DNA from: DASVWH01 sp036389715
GTDB lineage: Bacteria > Acidobacteriota > Blastocatellia > Pyrinomonadales > Pyrinomonadaceae
DNA: 16,603 nucleotides
Direction of reading: 5' to 3'
Assembly: GCA_036389715.1 (NCBI GenBank)
Contig: DASVWH010000119.1
Coordinates: 1-16,603 of the forward strand
Shown: in pieces, positions 13,653 through 16,603 of the stretch
Layout: the number at the start of each line of letters is the position of its first letter
How positions within the stretch are numbered: the first letter of the stretch is position 1
Made by a program: the position numbers and the translations under genes
Notes under the pieces: model-generated
Seen by the model: only the letters and a program-made list of their open reading frames with translations
Told to the model about the DNA's origin: nothing
The model's database searches: none

Positions 13653-13736
13653 AAGTTCAAGGTTCAGGGCTCAAGGTTCAAAGTCAGACGCTGGCTTTGG
13701 ACCTTGAACCCTGAACCCTGGACCTTGAACCTATCT
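13652..13736. repeat. Inverted heptamer-repeat element (AAGGTTC family) between htrA and the aldehyde dehydrogenase
   Basis: The left arm (13652-13686) reads AAAGTTC, AAGGTTC, AGGGCTC, AAGGTTC, AAAGTCA. The right arm, read as reverse complement from about 13730 back to 13690, is GGTTC, AAGGTCC, AGGGTTC, AGGGTTC, AAGGTCC, AAAGCCAG. The arms pair almost throughout as RNA, with many G-U pairs, if one AGGGTTC unit of the right arm is skipped. The tip is AAAGTCAG-ACG-CTGGCTTT, a 3-nt loop. The element starts at the last base of the htrA stop and ends just before the next ATG, so the spacer contains nothing else. Confidence 0.87.
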
Positions 13737-15311
13737 ATGGCACAAGCAAAAAAAGCACTCAGCAAAGAGAACAAGAAAAACGGGCGCAAGAGCAGCACGG
13801 CAACGCGCCCCTCCGCCAGGACTTACTACAATTACATCGGCGGCGAGTGGATTCCGAGCGCGAGCGGGGAGACCTTCGAGAACGTCAACCCGGCCGATAC
13901 CCGTGATTGTATAGGGCGCTTTCCCGTCTCGACCAAAGAGGATGTGGACAGGGCGGTTGATGCCGCGCGCGGTGCGTTTGACCGCTGGCGGCGCACGCCC
14001 GCGCCGCGCCGCGCCGAGATTCTCTTCCGTCTAGGGGAGATTCTGATCCGTCACAAGGAACGGTTTGCGGCCGAGATGACGCGCGAGATGGGCAAGGTCT
14101 TGAAGGAGACGGGCGGCGACGTGCAGGAAGCGATTGACTGCACCTACTACACTGCGGGCGAGGGCCGACGCCTGCACGGCTTCACGACGCCTGCCGAGAT
14201 GCCCGACAAGTTTGCGATGTGCGTGCGCCAGCCCGTCGGCTCGTGCGGGCTGATTACGCCGTGGAATTTCCCGATGGCGATTCCGTCCTGGAAATTGATC
14301 CCGGCGCTCGTCTGCGGCAACACGGTCGTCATCAAGCCCGCCGAAGACACCCCGCTCTCGACCTACAACCTGGTCCGGGCCTGCGAGGAAGCGGGCGTGC
14401 CCGCCGGGGTCGTCAATCTGGTGACGGGCTACGGCGAGACGGCGGGCGCGGCCATTACGAATAATCCGGCGCTGCGCCTCATCTCCTTCACCGGCTCGAC
14501 CGAGACGGGACGCCTGGTCGCCAGCGCCTGCGCCGAGCGCAACGCCATCTGCTCGCTTGAGATGGGCGGCAAAAACGTCATCATCGTGATGGAGGACGCG
14601 GACCTTGACCTGGCCGTCGAAGGCGCTGTCTGGGGCGCATTCGGAACCTCCGGCCAGCGCTGCACGGCCTCTTCGCGGCTCGTCGTGCACAAGAAGGTCT
14701 ACAGGCAGTTCACTAAGAAGCTGGTCGAGCGTGCCGAATCTTTGCGCGTCGGAGACGGTGCGCGCCCCGAGACGGACATGGGTCCGGTCATCAACGCGGC
14801 GGCCGTTCACAAAATCATGGGCTACATCGAGACCGGCCAGCGCGAAGACAGGGCCAGGCTCGCCTGCGGCGGCAATCGCCTGACCGGCGGCGAGCACGCC
14901 AACGGCTACTTCATCGAGCCGACCGTCTTCACGGATGTCGCGCCCGACATGCGTATCGCCCAGGAGGAAATCTTCGGGCCCGTCACGGCCGTCATCCCGA
15001 CGGGGTCGCTCGCGGAGGCCGTCGAGATAGCCAACGGCGTGCGCTACGGGTTGTCGGCGGCCATCTACACGCGGGATGTCAACCGCGCCTTCCATGCCAT
15101 GAACGAGATGTACACGGGCATCTTCTACATCAATTCGTCCACCATCGGCGCGGAGGTACATCTCCCGTTCGGCGGGACGAAGGCCACCGGCAACGGCCAC
15201 CGCGAGGCGGGCACGCAGGTGCTCGATATTTTCACGGAATGGAAATCCGTCTACGTGGATTACAGCGGCAAGCTGCAACGCGCGCAGATTGACGAAGTGA
15301 AATTCGAGTAA
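13737..15311 (+). CDS. NAD(P)-dependent aldehyde dehydrogenase
   Basis: A 524-residue member of the aldehyde dehydrogenase superfamily oxidising an aldehyde to a carboxylate. Key parts are T-P-W-N-F-P-M-A-I-P and K-P-A-E-D-T-P for the cofactor site, F-T-G-S-T-E-T-G, the general base E275 (L-E-M-G-G-K-N), and the nucleophile C309 (G-Q-R-C-T-A-S-S-R), 34 residues later as in the family. E-E-I-F-G-P-V and F-G-G-T-K lie near the C-terminus. It resembles 2-oxoglutarate-semialdehyde dehydrogenases of the Bacillus YcbD kind and other semialdehyde enzymes; the substrate is undecided. A Lys/Ser-rich extension of about 30 residues precedes the usual Y-N-Y-I-G-G-E-W start. The ATG at 13737 is the only plausible one; a TTG at 13704 would lie in the repeat. 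There is no Shine-Dalgarno sequence, because the repeat element fills the leader. Confidence 0.93.
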   Translation: MAQAKKALSKENKKNGRKSSTATRPSARTYYNYIGGEWIPSASGETFENVNPADTRDCIGRFPVSTKEDVDRAVDAARGAFDRWRRTPAPRRAEILFRLGEILIRHKERFAAEMTREMGKVLKETGGDVQEAIDCTYYTAGEGRRLHGFTTPAEMPDKFAMCVRQPVGSCGLITPWNFPMAIPSWKLIPALVCGNTVVIKPAEDTPLSTYNLVRACEEAGVPAGVVNLVTGYGETAGAAITNNPALRLISFTGSTETGRLVASACAERNAICSLEMGGKNVIIVMEDADLDLAVEGAVWGAFGTSGQRCTASSRLVVHKKVYRQFTKKLVERAESLRVGDGARPETDMGPVINAAAVHKIMGYIETGQREDRARLACGGNRLTGGEHANGYFIEPTVFTDVAPDMRIAQEEIFGPVTAVIPTGSLAEAVEIANGVRYGLSAAIYTRDVNRAFHAMNEMYTGIFYINSSTIGAEVHLPFGGTKATGNGHREAGTQVLDIFTEWKSVYVDYSGKLQRAQIDEVKFE

Positions 15312-15387
15312 AGGCCGGGAAGCGCCGCCGCGTCTCTCAAAGCGACATTCAGTTTTCAACTCCCCGACTGATTGGAGAAACTACAAA

Positions 15388-16530
15388 GTGATCATTGGGC
15401 TGCCGAAGGAAATTAAAGACAACGAGTATCGAGTGGGGCTGACCCCGGCCGGGGTGCGCGCGCTGACGGACGCCGGGCACAAGGTCGTGGTGGAGCGTGA
15501 GGCGGGCGCTGGCTCCGGCTTCGACAATGAGCTGTATGAGCGCGCAGGCGCGCAGCTGCTCGATTCGCCGGACGACATCTGGGCCGAGGGCGACATGATC
15601 GTCAAGGTCAAAGAGCCGATTGCGCCCGAGTACCCGCGCATGCGCGAGGGCCAATTGCTCTTCACCTACCTGCATCTTGCGCCCGACGCGGAGCTGACCA
15701 AGCAGCTCCTGGAACGCAAGGTCACGGGCGTCGCCTACGAGACGATCACGGACAGGCGCGGGACGCTGCCGCTTTTGACGCCGATGTCGGAAGTGGCCGG
15801 GCGGATGGCGATTCAGGTCGGCGCAACCTACCTGGAAAAGATGAACGGCGGGCGCGGCATCCTGCTCGGCGGCGTGCCGGGCGTCCCGGCGGCCCGCGTC
15901 GTCATCATCGGCGGCGGCGTCGTCGGCACTAACGCCGCCAAGATCGCCGTCGGGATGGGCGCTCACGTGACCATCATTGATAATAACCTGGACCGCCTGC
16001 GCGAGCTCGACGACATCTTCCTCTCGAAAATCTCGACGCTCGCTTCCTCTGCCTACATGATTCACGACGCCGTCTCGCAGGCCGACCTGATCGTCGGCGC
16101 GGTGCTGGTTCCGGGCGCGGCTGCGCCGAAGCTGGTGACGCGCGGGATGCTCAAGGACGTGCCAAACGGCGCGGTCATCGTCGATGTCGCAGTGGACCAG
16201 GGCGGCTGCATCGAGACGACGCATCCGACCACCCATTCAAACCCGACCTATTACGTCGAGGAGGTGCTGCACTACTGCGTGGCCAATATGCCGGGGGCCG
16301 TGCCGCGCACTTCGACCTTCGCCCTGACCAACGCGACGCTACCCTATGCGCTCAAGCTGGCGAACAGGGGCTTTCTCGATGCGGTGATGCGCGACCCTGG
16401 CCTTAAGGAGGGCGTCAACACTTACGCCGGGCGGCTGACCTACGAAGCAGTGGCGACCGCGCAGGGGCTGGACTTTACGCCGCTCGACGAGATACTGACG
16501 GGCGCTTCCGCCAACACCCGGACCGCGTAA
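15388..16530 (+). CDS. ald: Alanine dehydrogenase
   Basis: This enzyme catalyses reversible NAD-dependent oxidative deamination of L-alanine to pyruvate and ammonia. The 380 residues agree with the family (about 370-380). Pyruvate-site residues K75 (K-V-K-E-P) and H96 (T-Y-L-H-L), and the catalytic D270 (V-D-V-A-V-D-Q-G-G), fall at the same numbers as in the well-studied Mycobacterium tuberculosis enzyme. The N-terminal I-G-L-P-K-E-I-K-D-N-E-Y-R-V-G and the Rossmann loop I-G-G-G-V-V-G-T-N-A (172-181) are also typical. The start is GTG with GGAGA about 9 nt upstream (around 15374). It follows the aldehyde dehydrogenase by 76 nt in the same direction, without a visible terminator between them, so they are probably co-expressed. 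Confidence 0.96.
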   Translation: MIIGLPKEIKDNEYRVGLTPAGVRALTDAGHKVVVEREAGAGSGFDNELYERAGAQLLDSPDDIWAEGDMIVKVKEPIAPEYPRMREGQLLFTYLHLAPDAELTKQLLERKVTGVAYETITDRRGTLPLLTPMSEVAGRMAIQVGATYLEKMNGGRGILLGGVPGVPAARVVIIGGGVVGTNAAKIAVGMGAHVTIIDNNLDRLRELDDIFLSKISTLASSAYMIHDAVSQADLIVGAVLVPGAAAPKLVTRGMLKDVPNGAVIVDVAVDQGGCIETTHPTTHSNPTYYVEEVLHYCVANMPGAVPRTSTFALTNATLPYALKLANRGFLDAVMRDPGLKEGVNTYAGRLTYEAVATAQGLDFTPLDEILTGASANTRTA

Positions 16531-16603
16531 GCTCGAAAGACCGAGAGCGGAGGCCGTCCGGGCCATCCCGAAAACAGAAGGGCGCGGCGATGATGTGCTT
16601 GAG

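Noticed and set aside
14031..15359. Long open frame antisense to the aldehyde dehydrogenase gene
   Set aside because: It is a shadow of a well-supported enzyme gene; composition is low-information and no motif is recognisable. The same holds for the 15349-16236 frame antisense to ald.
16590..16603. Possible start of a next plus-strand gene (ATGATG after AAGGGCGCGGCG)
   Set aside because: Only 14 nt remain in the window, too little to support a coding call.

Overview
The window is a GC-rich, densely coded bacterial chromosome segment with no phage, IS, CRISPR or RNA gene that I can see. Gene content, the many short conserved-hypothetical secreted or membrane proteins and the heptamer-rich spacers suggest Acidobacteriota, perhaps a Blastocatellia-like lineage. 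That assignment is inference from general resemblance, not from a marker gene.

Layout. The left 9.66 kb is transcribed leftward (minus strand). In transcription order it holds a PHYHD1-like dioxygenase, purF, a secreted hypothetical protein, a membrane-anchored ComEC-type metallo-beta-lactamase (MBL) hydrolase, a small DUF3006 protein, a second paralogous MBL hydrolase, purM, purN, tyrS and an RDD-family membrane protein cut by the window edge. A 173-bp divergent spacer (9658-9830) separates this block from a rightward block: a one-cysteine glutaredoxin-like protein, a one-TM hypothetical protein, a short zinc-type alcohol dehydrogenase, an HtrA/Deg protease with two PDZ domains, an aldehyde dehydrogenase and alanine dehydrogenase.

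Functional themes. purF, purM and purN carry out steps 1, 5 and 3 of de novo purine synthesis. Between purF and purMN lies a cassette of about 3.6 kb (MBL, DUF3006, MBL plus a secreted hypothetical) with no evident link to purines. tyrS serves translation. HtrA and the secreted or anchored proteins belong to the cell envelope. The aldehyde and alanine dehydrogenases point to NAD(P)-linked carbon and amino acid metabolism.

The most unusual signal lies in the spacers. Five of them carry tandem 7-bp degenerate repeats, in at least three sequence families. In three spacers (3424-3514, 10661-10818, 13652-13736) the repeats form two inverted arms around a short centre, and the arms differ by whole heptamer units. 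These elements fill almost the whole spacer, abut start codons and include or touch stop codons. Two unrelated genes end in the same 15-nt repeat end that contains a tandem TAG-TAA stop. I regard this family of heptamer-armed inverted elements as the best candidate for an under-described system here. No spacer exceeds 300 bp; the longest is 11782-12053.
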